A DNA stretch of 6,121 nt, from the NCBI GenBank assembly GCA_009920225.1, contig RGAJ01000124.1:1-6121 (forward strand), read 5' to 3'. The notes beneath the pieces are model-generated. The model did not search any database. It was not told the origin of the DNA and saw only the letters and a program-made list of their open reading frames with translations. A program made the translations under genes and the position numbers. This DNA is from Paracoccaceae bacterium. Its GTDB lineage: Bacteria; Pseudomonadota; Alphaproteobacteria; Rhodobacterales; Rhodobacteraceae. Positions 1 through 5,715 of the stretch are shown here, piece by piece. Numbering within the stretch: position 1 is the first letter of the stretch; each line of letters begins with the position of its first letter.

Positions 1-551
1 AAATAGACAGAGCGGGCCAAAACATCGACCTGCGCACCACCATCGTTGATGTAATATTCGCGCGTCACATCATAGCCTGCATAGGCCAGCAATGACGCCA
101 AAGCATCGCCAAAGACCGCGCCGCGTGTGTGACCAACATGCAAAGGACCTGTTGGATTGGCGGACACATATTCAACGTTGACGCGTTTTCCTGCCCCCAT
201 GTCAGAGCGGCCAAAATCCGCACCATTGGCCAAGGCCGTTCCCACAACGCCCTGCCAGACGGATGCGGCCAGACGCATATTCAAAAATCCAGGCCCCGCA
301 ACTTCGGCCGTCGTGATACGTGGATCCGCAGCCAAAACAAGGGCCAGTTTGTCGGCAATTTCGCGCGGCTTGAGCCCTGCGGGTTTTGACAGAACCATCG
401 CCGCATTCGTTGCCATATCCCCGTGCAGCGGGTCACGTGGCGGTTCTACCGCAACGTTGGCAGTGTCCAACCCCGAGGGCAAATCACCTGATTGAACCAT
501 TTGGTCCAAAGCGGAAATCACCAAGGTGCGAATATCGGAAAACAGGTTCAT
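1..551 (-). CDS. argS: Arginyl-tRNA synthetase, N-terminal part (runs off the left edge)
   Basis: Cytoplasmic class I aminoacyl-tRNA synthetase that joins arginine to tRNA-Arg using ATP. The window holds the first 183 codons; the C-terminal two thirds lie beyond base 1. The protein starts [11 protein letters not shown]. Residues about 1-110 fit the N-terminal additional domain that contacts the tRNA D-loop. The catalytic Rossmann domain then begins with [20 protein letters not shown]. Its HVGH at residues 138-141 is the class I HIGH signature, and [10 protein letters not shown] follows, close to the usual YYINDxGxQ of ArgS. The ATG at 551-549 is preceded by AAAGGA at a normal distance, which supports this start. 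It is the last visible gene of the minus-strand group dgt, antiporter, argS, 62 bp after the antiporter stop, so it is probably co-transcribed. No frameshift is seen in the visible part. Confidence 0.97.
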   Translation of the reverse strand, partial: MNLFSDIRTLVISALDQMVQSGDLPSGLDTANVAVEPPRDPLHGDMATNAAMVLSKPAGLKPREIADKLALVLAADPRITTAEVAGPGFLNMRLAASVWQGVVGTALANGADFGRSDMGAGKRVNVEYVSANPTGPLHVGHTRGAVFGDALASLLAYAGYDVTREYYINDGGAQVDVLARSVY

Positions 552-568
552 TTTTTCTATCCTTTGAT

Positions 569-600
569 CTTGGGCTGCTTTTACCACGGCTACGCCCAAG
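569..600 (-). promoter_or_regulatory. Intercistronic stem-loop upstream of argS
   Basis: A perfect 7-bp inverted repeat (CTTGGGC at 569-575, GCCCAAG at 594-600) with an 18-nt loop fills most of the 62-bp gap between the antiporter stop and the argS start. On the minus strand its downstream arm ends 17 nt before the argS ATG and only a few bases before the AAAGGA ribosome site. No T-run follows the stem, so it is not a convincing intrinsic terminator. It could be an mRNA-processing or stabilising element, or chance. Function is inferred only from position. Confidence 0.35.
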
Positions 601-613
601 GTCAATGCGGCAT

Positions 614-2428
614 CTAATTTGCGTCCAACACTGGATCACGCGGTTTTGAAAAATGCAAAACGCGTGATCCAGCGGGGATTTTACCCATGTCGTCGCTGTT
701 GAAAAACCGGATTTTCCCTGTTTCGCCAATGACGGCGATCATGACCGCATCTGGCCGATCTGCACGGAATTGATCGATCGCATATTCTGTGCTGATCGTG
801 GTCGTGCGGCATGTCCACCCTGCCCGCACCTTGTCCAGTAAATCGCCAAACCCTGTACCATTGGCAAGCGTGCGCCCCCCCAATGATGCCGGCAAGGCAT
901 AGCGCGACCAGCTTTCTTTGTCGCGCGCGGTTTGGAATACATTGGCACGGCCAAATTCGGGGCCCCAGTCCGTTGTGACAAGAGTGTTATAGGCATCGTT
1001 GTCTGTCACAGCGATCAGAAATTCATAGTTATGCACGTCCAGATGATGCTCTGCCGCCTCGGACAGGATATCGCCGAAATAGGTCGGCACGCCCAAATCC
1101 CGTGCAGCGCGCAAATTGCGCATATTGCGATCCGCCAATAACACGGGCACATCCGCACGGTGCAGCGCGTTGGCCAATGTTGTCCCCCAACTGTTGCCGC
1201 CCACGATCAACACACCCGGGCGCACGCCCCCTGCGAGGTCGAGCGCGCGCGCAAGCGGTTTTAACGAAAACCCATGCAGCACCACCGTGACCATCACCAA
1301 GGCAAAAGCCAAGGGCGCAATCTGGTCAGCATCGGCGATGCCAACCTCAGCAAGACGCACACCAAAAAGCCCCGCAACCGCCACCAACACAACCCCGCGC
1401 GGTCCGGTAAAGGCCACCAAGACCCGTTCGCGCCACGGGATCGTTGACCCCAAAAGCGACGTCATCACCGTCAAAGGTCGGACCAGCAAAACAATGCTTG
1501 CCACGAACAAGAGCGCGGAAAGATCCAGATCCATCAACTGATCCAAATCGACAGAGGCCGCAAGAATGATAAATACACCCGACACGAGCAAGACTGTGGC
1601 ATGTTCTTTGAACCGTCTAATTTCTTGGTATGACGGCAAATCGGCATTGGCCATCCAAATCCCCATGACGGTCACAGCCAAAAGGCCACTTTCGTGCAAG
1701 ACCAAGTTCGATGCAGCAAAAATACCAACAATAACAATGACCAAAACGGGAACCTTCATGTATTCGGGCACCCATCCACGGCGGAATGATGCCGAAAGAC
1801 CATAGCCCCCCGCCGCCCCAAGCCCCAAGGCCAATACGATCCCCACAGCCAAGGACAGCATCGCATGTTCAAAACTGGTGGCAAGGTTGACCACCATCAC
1901 ATATTCAAACGCCAACACGGCCGCCAAGGCACCGATGGGATCATTTACAATCGCTTCCCACTGCAAAAACGCTGCGGGACGTTTGGCCAGTTTGGCTTGG
2001 CGCAACAATGGCGCGATGACGGTTGGGCCTGTCACGATCATGATCCCACCAAAAACGGTCGACGACGCCCATCCCAACCCCGCCACATAATGCAGTGCGA
2101 GCGTCGACAAGAGCCACCCAACAGGCGCGCCAATGATCACCAACCGCAAAACGCCTGATGCGGCATCGCGCAAACTGTGCCGATTTAGGGTCAGGCCGCC
2201 TTCGAACAAAATCACGGCAACCGCGATGGAAATCATCGGTGCCATCAATGTACCCATATCGCGCGCTGGATCCAGAACGCCAAAGACGGGCCCCGCCAAA
2301 ATACCTGCGGCCAACATCAATACAATCGCAGGGACCTTGAGCCGCCACGCGACCCACTGCGCCCCTACCCCCAAACATCCGATAACGGCCAATGCCGCGA
2401 CCGGGTCAAGACCCGTTTCTGTTGTCAT
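614..2428 (-). CDS. NhaP-type cation:proton antiporter (CPA1) with C-terminal RCK/TrkA-like domain
   Basis: Inner-membrane protein expected to exchange Na+ or K+ for H+ in pH and ion homeostasis. Residues about 8-395 form a run of hydrophobic segments with CPA1 landmarks: LFEGGLTLN (74-82), [11 protein letters not shown] (133-143), the Asn-Asp pair N162-D163 in [21 protein letters not shown] (246-256), and [12 protein letters not shown] (340-351), which matches the family's conserved G-x-R-G segment. The ND pair is typical of electroneutral CPA1 exchangers. From about 404 a cytoplasmic domain starts [18 protein letters not shown] with an acidic residue in LLADRN, a Rossmann pattern of RCK/TrkA-N domains that bind NAD(H) or another nucleotide and gate transport. 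The last 60 residues resemble a small regulatory tail. The ATG at 2428 follows AGGGA and lies 22 bp after the dgt stop, so translation may be coupled. Ion preference cannot be told from sequence. Confidence 0.92.
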   Translation of the reverse strand: MTTETGLDPVAALAVIGCLGVGAQWVAWRLKVPAIVLMLAAGILAGPVFGVLDPARDMGTLMAPMISIAVAVILFEGGLTLNRHSLRDAASGVLRLVIIGAPVGWLLSTLALHYVAGLGWASSTVFGGIMIVTGPTVIAPLLRQAKLAKRPAAFLQWEAIVNDPIGALAAVLAFEYVMVVNLATSFEHAMLSLAVGIVLALGLGAAGGYGLSASFRRGWVPEYMKVPVLVIVIVGIFAASNLVLHESGLLAVTVMGIWMANADLPSYQEIRRFKEHATVLLVSGVFIILAASVDLDQLMDLDLSALLFVASIVLLVRPLTVMTSLLGSTIPWRERVLVAFTGPRGVVLVAVAGLFGVRLAEVGIADADQIAPLAFALVMVTVVLHGFSLKPLARALDLAGGVRPGVLIVGGNSWGTTLANALHRADVPVLLADRNMRNLRAARDLGVPTYFGDILSEAAEHHLDVHNYEFLIAVTDNDAYNTLVTTDWGPEFGRANVFQTARDKESWSRYALPASLGGRTLANGTGFGDLLDKVRAGWTCRTTTISTEYAIDQFRADRPDAVMIAVIGETGKIRFFNSDDMGKIPAGSRVLHFSKPRDPVLDAN

Positions 2429-2450
2429 GTTTTTGCATCCCTAGTGTTTG

Positions 2451-3593
2451 TTAACTTGACCCGATCAGGTCGTCATATTGCTGCAAGGCAAAGCGATCCG
2501 TCATACCCGCGATATAGTCGCATACGATGCGGGCCAATGCCGTTTCATCCCGAACTTCGGCCACATCTTTGCGCCACTGCTTTGGTAACAAATCGGTACG
2601 TTCCATGAATAGGGGGAAAAGCGCCTTGATTTTCATCGTGACATCCTTGCGCACGACCACGACCGATGGGGCGCGATACATGCGTGTAAAAAGAAATTTG
2701 CGAATGACCTTCAAATCCTGCCACAACCCGTCAGAAAACCGCACCATCGGGCGGCCTGCATCGCGGATGTCTTGTGCTGTGTGCGGATCCAGATCCGCCA
2801 AATTATGACGCGCAACCGCCATCACATCATCAACCAAGATGCCAAAGAACCTGCGAAGCGCTTCGTGGCGGCGTCGGTAGTAATTCAGACCCGGATATTT
2901 TTGATCCACCGCGGCAAAGCAATCACGCAAGATCGGCAATTCCGCGATTTCATCGGTCGAAAACAATTCCGCCCGCAACCCATCATGCAAGTCGTGATTG
3001 TTATAGGCAATATCATCCGCCAAGGCCGCAACTTGGGCTTCGGCGCTGGCGTAGGTGTGCAATTCAAGATCATGACGCGCGTTATAATCGGCCAAGGCAT
3101 AGGGCAATTCACCCGTCACGGGGCCGTTATGTTTTGCGATGCCTTCCAATGTTTCCCATGTCAGGTTCAACCCATCAAAATCGGCATAGTGGCGTTCTAA
3201 ATCGGTCGCGATTTTGACCGCTTGGGCATTGTGATCGAACCCGCCATAGGGGGCCATCAGATCATCCAAGGCATCCTCGCCCGTATGACCAAAGGGGGTG
3301 TGCCCCAAATCATGGGCCAAGGCCACCGCTTCGGTCAATTCTTGGTTCAAACCCAGAACACCCGCGATGGTGCGGGCGACTTGGGCTACCTCGATCGAAT
3401 GGGTCAGGCGCGTGCGAAAATAATCGCCTTCGTGTTCCACAAAGACTTGGGTTTTGTGTTTCAAACGGCGAAATGCGCTGCAATGAATGATGCGATCACG
3501 GTCGCGTTGGAAACAGGACCGAAAGGTGGATACGCTTTCCTCAAACAACCGCCCGCGCGATGCGCCGGGACGGGATGCAAAAATTGCCTCCAT
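2451..3593 (-). CDS. dgt: Deoxyguanosinetriphosphate triphosphohydrolase-like HD protein
   Basis: Cytoplasmic dNTPase of the HD superfamily, which hydrolyses dNTPs to the deoxynucleoside and inorganic triphosphate. The 380-residue length fits the short bacterial form rather than the roughly 500-residue E. coli enzyme. Near the N-terminus RDRDRIIHCSAFRRLKHKTQV (30-50) matches the dGTPase family. The metal-binding HD set is complete: H65 in RLTHSIEV, H94-D95 in ALAHDLGHTPFGH, and the Asp pair D193-D194 in LADDIAYNNHD. The downstream segment GLNYYRRRHEALRRFFG is also usual for the family. The ATG at 3593 is preceded by GAAAGGCAG; the promoter region is shared with the divergent erpA. Short-form enzymes often have broad dNTP specificity and activation by other dNTPs, so the strict dGTP name should be read loosely. 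It is the probable first gene of the dgt, antiporter, argS transcript. Confidence 0.95.
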   Translation of the reverse strand: MEAIFASRPGASRGRLFEESVSTFRSCFQRDRDRIIHCSAFRRLKHKTQVFVEHEGDYFRTRLTHSIEVAQVARTIAGVLGLNQELTEAVALAHDLGHTPFGHTGEDALDDLMAPYGGFDHNAQAVKIATDLERHYADFDGLNLTWETLEGIAKHNGPVTGELPYALADYNARHDLELHTYASAEAQVAALADDIAYNNHDLHDGLRAELFSTDEIAELPILRDCFAAVDQKYPGLNYYRRRHEALRRFFGILVDDVMAVARHNLADLDPHTAQDIRDAGRPMVRFSDGLWQDLKVIRKFLFTRMYRAPSVVVVRKDVTMKIKALFPLFMERTDLLPKQWRKDVAEVRDETALARIVCDYIAGMTDRFALQQYDDLIGSS

Positions 3594-3606
3594 TGCTCTG
3601 CCTTTC

Positions 3607-3635
3607 TTGTCGTTTTTTATTTAACCCCTTATATA
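3607..3635 (+). promoter_or_regulatory. Candidate sigma70-type promoter for erpA in the dgt/erpA divergent region
   Basis: TTGTCG (3607-3612) and TATATA (3630-3635) are separated by 17 bp, a good -35/-10 arrangement for erpA transcription, giving a leader of roughly 45-50 nt. TATATA is self-complementary and is the most AT-rich hexamer in the 95-bp gap, so it could also serve as the -10 of the divergent dgt, although no good -35 was found for that direction. No clear IscR, RirA or Irr operator was recognised. Confidence 0.4.
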
Positions 3636-3688
3636 GTGTGAAAGTCCGATTGAATAGAGCGTCCTTTGACGTAGAGGAGCATTGCACC

Positions 3689-4012
3689 ATGCAAATACCA
3701 CCCAAAGTCACCCAACGCGCCTTTGATCGTTTGGCCGAAATCGGTGCCGCCGACCAAGGCAAAGGGTTGCGCGTTGCCGTTGAAGGCGGCGGATGTTCGG
3801 GATTTCAATATGACATCAAATTGGACGCCCCAACCGACGATGATCTGGTTTTGTCAGGCGCAGGCCAACAGGTCATGATCGACACGGCATCCCTGCCCTT
3901 TTTGGAAAATGCTGTGATTGACTTTACCGATGAATTGATCGGGGCGCGGTTTGTGATCGACAACCCCAACGCAAGCAGTTCATGCGGGTGTGGCACCAGC
4001 TTTTCAATGTGA
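3689..4012 (+). CDS. erpA: A-type iron-sulfur cluster insertion protein (ErpA/IscA family)
   Basis: Small cytoplasmic carrier that receives Fe-S clusters from the assembly scaffold and passes them to apo-proteins. The 107-residue length is normal for the family. The three ligand cysteines are present: C36 in VEGGGCSGFQY, and C99 and C101 in the C-terminal SSSCGCGTSF. The family segment FLENAVIDFTDELIGARFVIDNPN is intact between them. The start at 3689 is chosen because GAGGAG (3673-3678) lies 10 nt upstream and the protein then begins MQIPPKVT as family members do; an in-frame extension to 3560 would cross the promoter region and overlap dgt. The gene is divergent from dgt and convergent with the uncharacterised 329-residue gene. 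ErpA, IscA and HesB-type names overlap in this family, so the exact symbol is less certain than the function. Confidence 0.93.
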   Translation: MQIPPKVTQRAFDRLAEIGAADQGKGLRVAVEGGGCSGFQYDIKLDAPTDDDLVLSGAGQQVMIDTASLPFLENAVIDFTDELIGARFVIDNPNASSSCGCGTSFSM

Positions 4013-4054
4013 TCAGCTGAATTGAACCGACGCTTCGGATCGGGCAAAATTTGC

Positions 4055-4078
4055 AAAAAAGCGGCCGAAATACGGGCT
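4055..4078 (-). terminator. Probable intrinsic terminator of the 4082-5071 gene
   Basis: On the minus strand, a few bases after the TAA at 4084-4082, AGC-CCG and CGG-GCT can pair in two 3-bp blocks with a 2-nt CC bulge and a TATTT loop. The stem runs directly into six T residues (AAAAAA at 4055-4060 on the plus strand). The stem is short but the T-run is in the right place. No comparable T-run structure was found for erpA transcription on the plus strand. Confidence 0.45.
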
Positions 4079-4081
4079 ACT

Positions 4082-5071
4082 TTATTCTGCGAAAGCGACG
4101 GCTTCGTACACATCATCAGGCAAATCGACAGTGACCTTGCGCATCAACTGCCCATCATTGATGCGACGGTCCATCGACAGCAGGCTTTCCGAAAGCGTGC
4201 GCAAGGGCGACACAGGATAGCGGGTCATGTGGACCGCAAACTGTTCTGTTGACGTATAGGATTGAAACGCAGGTTTGCCGATCAATTGCCCATACCAATC
4301 ACACATGAAATATTCGTGATATTCGTCCGCCGCAGCCGCGTTTGGCGTCCAAAACGCTTCGGCGTGATGGGTGGTGAGCCACGTGTGCCATGCCTCGGGC
4401 ACCTCAGCGCCTGCAAAGATCAGAGAAACACAGACTTCTGCCAACAAATCGGCGTTGCGTTCCAACATCGACAAGATGCCGACGTAGTGCAGCGACTCAA
4501 TCGCGCGCGGCGATACCTTTGGGTCGCGCCGGCCATATTCCGACAGATAAAAGACAATATGCGTGAGCTCATAGGCCGCCTTTTTATTCGGCAGCGCAAA
4601 GGTTGGTGAATGATTGATAAACCGATGCAACCGGTGATCCAAGCCCTCATCCGCAACCTCAAGTCCCGCCCGCGCCAGCAATCGACGCGCCTCGCCACGC
4701 TGCAAATCGGACAGTTCGGATTGGATCAAATCATGATCGACAATCCATTGCGCCATCTTTGACGCAACGGTTCCGGTCATTCCCAACGCCTCAAGATCCA
4801 GGGCGATTGAAAATAGAACCCGATAGTATTGTGGGAAAAATTTCAACCGGTCCTGAAGCCCGTGGTAAAATTCGCTATAGGTTTGCAAGGCGGCGGGATC
4901 GACACGTTGCCCTGCACTTTCCAAAATGTTCAACAGTTCCGCATTTTCCTTGAGCCAGAACACGTTTTCCTTTTCACGACGACAATGCGCAAAACAATCC
5001 ATAAGCGCCGCCATGCGTGTATCATGGGATAAATGGCGATGTGGCGGGTTGAACGTGATGACGTTTGACAT
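4082..5071 (-). CDS. Uncharacterised helix-rich protein, 329 residues, downstream of a repeat-peptide gene
   Basis: I do not recognise a function. From memory this may be the alphaproteobacterial family labelled DUF6902, which I could not check. The product (MSNVITFNPPHRHLSHDTRM...) has no signal peptide or membrane segment, is predominantly helical by composition, and is rich in His, Tyr and Trp. Notable patches are AYELTHIVFYLSEYGRRDP (166-184), HYVGILSMLERNADLLAEV (195-213), TWLTTHHAEAFW (230-241) and DEYHEYFMCDWYG (249-261). Several His residues (171, 235, 236, 252) could bind metal, but this is only a possibility. The ATG at 5071 is chosen because GAGGT lies 5 nt upstream. An upstream GTG at 5110 has no ribosome site and falls inside a long stem-loop. 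It lies 161 bp downstream of the 61-codon repeat-peptide gene on the same strand and is probably expressed with it. Confidence 0.85.
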   Translation of the reverse strand: MSNVITFNPPHRHLSHDTRMAALMDCFAHCRREKENVFWLKENAELLNILESAGQRVDPAALQTYSEFYHGLQDRLKFFPQYYRVLFSIALDLEALGMTGTVASKMAQWIVDHDLIQSELSDLQRGEARRLLARAGLEVADEGLDHRLHRFINHSPTFALPNKKAAYELTHIVFYLSEYGRRDPKVSPRAIESLHYVGILSMLERNADLLAEVCVSLIFAGAEVPEAWHTWLTTHHAEAFWTPNAAAADEYHEYFMCDWYGQLIGKPAFQSYTSTEQFAVHMTRYPVSPLRTLSESLLSMDRRINDGQLMRKVTVDLPDDVYEAVAFAE

Positions 5072-5095
5072 GCTGGACCTCGTTGAAAGGATTGG

Positions 5096-5144
5096 ATGGA
5101 AAGACACCACAAGGGATTGTGTGGGTACTGTGGTGGCTTTCCAT
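5096..5144 (-). promoter_or_regulatory. Long imperfect stem-loop between the repeat-peptide gene and its downstream neighbour
   Basis: Arms at 5096-5111 and 5129-5144 pair over 16 positions with a single mismatch (5104 against 5136), around a 17-nt loop. The core is TGGAAAG / CTTTCCA plus CACCACA / TGTGGTG. An alternative 5-bp hairpin (CACAA / TTGTG, 5108-5121) uses part of the left arm and the loop, so the two structures exclude each other. On the minus strand the element sits just before the GAGGT ribosome site of the gene starting at 5071, and no T-run follows. It could stabilise or process the mRNA, or attenuate the downstream gene. Confidence 0.55.
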
Positions 5145-5202
5145 TCTGGATCGCAATTCCGGTCGTGGGGTGACCGTAGGTGAGTGTGGCTGCGACCCGT
5201 GA

Positions 5203-5226
5203 TTTGGACCCTGATCAGGATCCAAA
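5203..5226 (-). repeat. 24-bp near-perfect palindrome after the repeat-peptide stop codon
   Basis: TTTGGA...TCCAAA flank a CCTGATCAGG centre; 11 of 12 position pairs match, the exception being 5209 (C) against 5220 (A). It begins 6 nt after the TAA at 5235-5233 on the minus strand. As RNA it would fold with a GATC loop. As DNA it could be a dimeric protein-binding site. No T-run follows, so strong intrinsic termination is unlikely; partial termination or protection of the upstream message is possible. Confidence 0.45.
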
Positions 5227-5232
5227 GGCAAT

Positions 5233-5418
5233 TTACGCTTTAGCTGGTGCGGACCCAGATGAATGTGCACCAACCAATTCGCCATCAAATGTATTGGCTG
5301 ACATCACCGGAGCGGATCCAGATGAATGTGCACCAACTAATTCGCCGTCGAACATTGACGCAGATGGTGCTGTGTTTGGTTGTGTCAGTGGGGTGATCAT
5401 TAATTTGTGTGCAAGCAT
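5233..5418 (-). CDS. Small protein of 61 residues with two identical 15-residue repeats
   Basis: Not assigned to a family that I know. The start is strongly supported: a perfect AGGAGG lies 5 nt before the ATG at 5418. Residues 1-22 form a leader-like segment (MLAHKLMITPLTQPNTAPSA...), then FDGELVGAHSSGSAP occurs at 23-37 and again, identically, at 44-58, separated by VMSANT and ending in AKA. The repeat period is 21 residues. There is no clear signal peptide, no Cys and no long hydrophobic stretch. The layout of a short leader plus repeated identical segments rich in Ser, Gly, Ala and His resembles precursors of modified peptides with several cores, but a repeat-containing structural or interaction peptide is equally possible. 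It is first in a probable two-gene unit with the 329-residue gene and is preceded by an AT-rich promoter region. An overlapping plus-strand frame is discussed among the rejected items. Confidence 0.72.
   Translation of the reverse strand: MLAHKLMITPLTQPNTAPSASMFDGELVGAHSSGSAPVMSANTFDGELVGAHSSGSAPAKA
5245..5352 (-). repeat. Direct repeat: two 45-bp units, 63-bp period
   Basis: Units at 5245-5289 and 5308-5352 encode the same 15 residues on the minus strand. They differ at six bases, all at third codon positions (CCA/CCG, GCA/GCT, GGG/GGA, TTG/TTA, GAT/GAC, TTT/TTC), with no amino-acid change. This suggests an old duplication held under selection for the peptide sequence rather than a recent copying slip. 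Confidence 0.9.
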
Positions 5419-5423
5419 TTTAA

Positions 5424-5429
5424 CCTCCT
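5424..5429 (-). promoter_or_regulatory. Perfect Shine-Dalgarno site of the repeat-peptide gene
   Basis: AGGAGG on the minus strand, 5 nt (TTAAA) before the ATG at 5418. It is the strongest ribosome binding site in the window and decides both strand and start for the 61-codon gene. Confidence 0.8.
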
Positions 5430-5662
5430 AAATTGTATAGCTTCATAATTACCCTTTAGGTTGTGTTGCAAACTATTTTAACTACTTTATGTAATTTCAC
5501 CCACAAAAACTCGCCTATTAAGTGTTTATCCCTCTGATTTTTATCATTTTTAATTTTTCAAAAATTCACGCTGCTCTGTGATGATTTTTGCTCCATTTCC
5601 AAATTCGGGGGATTTTGAATGGGCAAAAGGTCGAATCGACCCCTTCAACTTGGCTTGCATCG

Positions 5663-5678
5663 CCCCTGTGAACAGGGG
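5663..5678 (+). promoter_or_regulatory. Perfect stem-loop or operator-like palindrome upstream of xthA
   Basis: CCCCTG-TGAA-CAGGGG, a perfect 6-bp stem with a 4-nt loop. As DNA it lies exactly in the 18-bp spacer between TTGCAT (5655-5660) and TACAAC (5679-5684), a possible weak promoter for xthA, so it could be an operator. As RNA its right arm contains AGGGG, which could act as a ribosome site for a 9-codon leader ORF starting at 5686. The two readings exclude each other; both are inferred. Confidence 0.4.
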
Positions 5679-5685
5679 TACAACC

Positions 5686-5715
5686 ATGGCACCACAACAA
5701 AGGGCAGTGCCATGA
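5686..5715 (+). other. Possible 9-codon leader ORF overlapping the xthA start
   Basis: ATG at 5686 reads MAPQQRAVP and stops at TGA (5713-5715), overlapping the xthA ATG as ATGA. AGGGG at 5674-5678 lies 7 nt upstream. The arrangement would allow translational coupling to xthA, but so short an ORF can arise by chance and xthA has its own AAAGGG site. Confidence 0.25.

Larger units (their letters stand above)
5419..5711. promoter_or_regulatory. AT-rich divergent intergenic region between the repeat-peptide gene and xthA
   Basis: No gene is supported in these 293 bp. The segment 5441-5560 has 34 G or C among 120 bases by hand count (about 28%), far below the flanking genes. It contains a perfect 7-bp-arm palindrome (AATTTTT at 5552-5558, C, AAAAATT at 5560-5566), a smaller TGAT-TTTT-ATCA at 5535-5546, and GGTCGA-A-TCGACC at 5629-5641, which on the minus strand is followed by TTTT. 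Promoters for both flanking genes should lie here. On the minus strand TTGCAA (5471-5466) with an AT-rich TAATTATG 14-16 bp further on is a weak candidate for the small-peptide gene. Confidence 0.5.

Noticed and set aside
1116..1541. Long plus-strand ORF of 141 codons inside the antiporter gene
   Set aside because: It is the antisense shadow of a well-supported membrane protein: low-complexity Thr/Ala/Pro/Lys composition and no family features.
2774..3217. Plus-strand ORFs of about 140 codons inside dgt
   Set aside because: They lie wholly antisense to an intact HD-domain gene, in two competing frames, with no recognisable features or ribosome sites.
3560..3688. N-terminal extension of erpA to 3560
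   Set aside because: It would overlap dgt, cross the promoter and add residues that A-type carriers lack; 3689 has a good Shine-Dalgarno site.
4013..4060. Intrinsic terminator for erpA on the plus strand
   Set aside because: GCAAAATTTGC and a CCGA/TCGG pairing are present but neither has a stable loop followed by a T-run in that direction.
5072..5110. Upstream GTG start at 5110 for the 329-residue gene
   Set aside because: No ribosome site precedes it and it lies inside the long stem-loop; the ATG at 5071 has GAGGT 5 nt upstream.
5180..5431. Plus-strand 83-codon ORF with repeated GADPDECAPTNSPSN as the main gene
   Set aside because: It needs a GTG start with only a weak GGGGTGA upstream, and its end overlaps the perfect AGGAGG of the minus-strand gene. 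The minus-strand reading is better supported.
5535..5566. Fur, RirA or similar iron-responsive operator
   Set aside because: TGAT-TTTT-ATCA has the wrong spacing for a TGA-N9-TCA type site and the match to a Fur box is poor in such AT-rich sequence.
5629..5641. GGTCGAATCGACC resembles a tRNA T-arm
   Set aside because: No matching acceptor stem, anticodon arm or D-arm could be found around it on either strand; it is just a palindrome.
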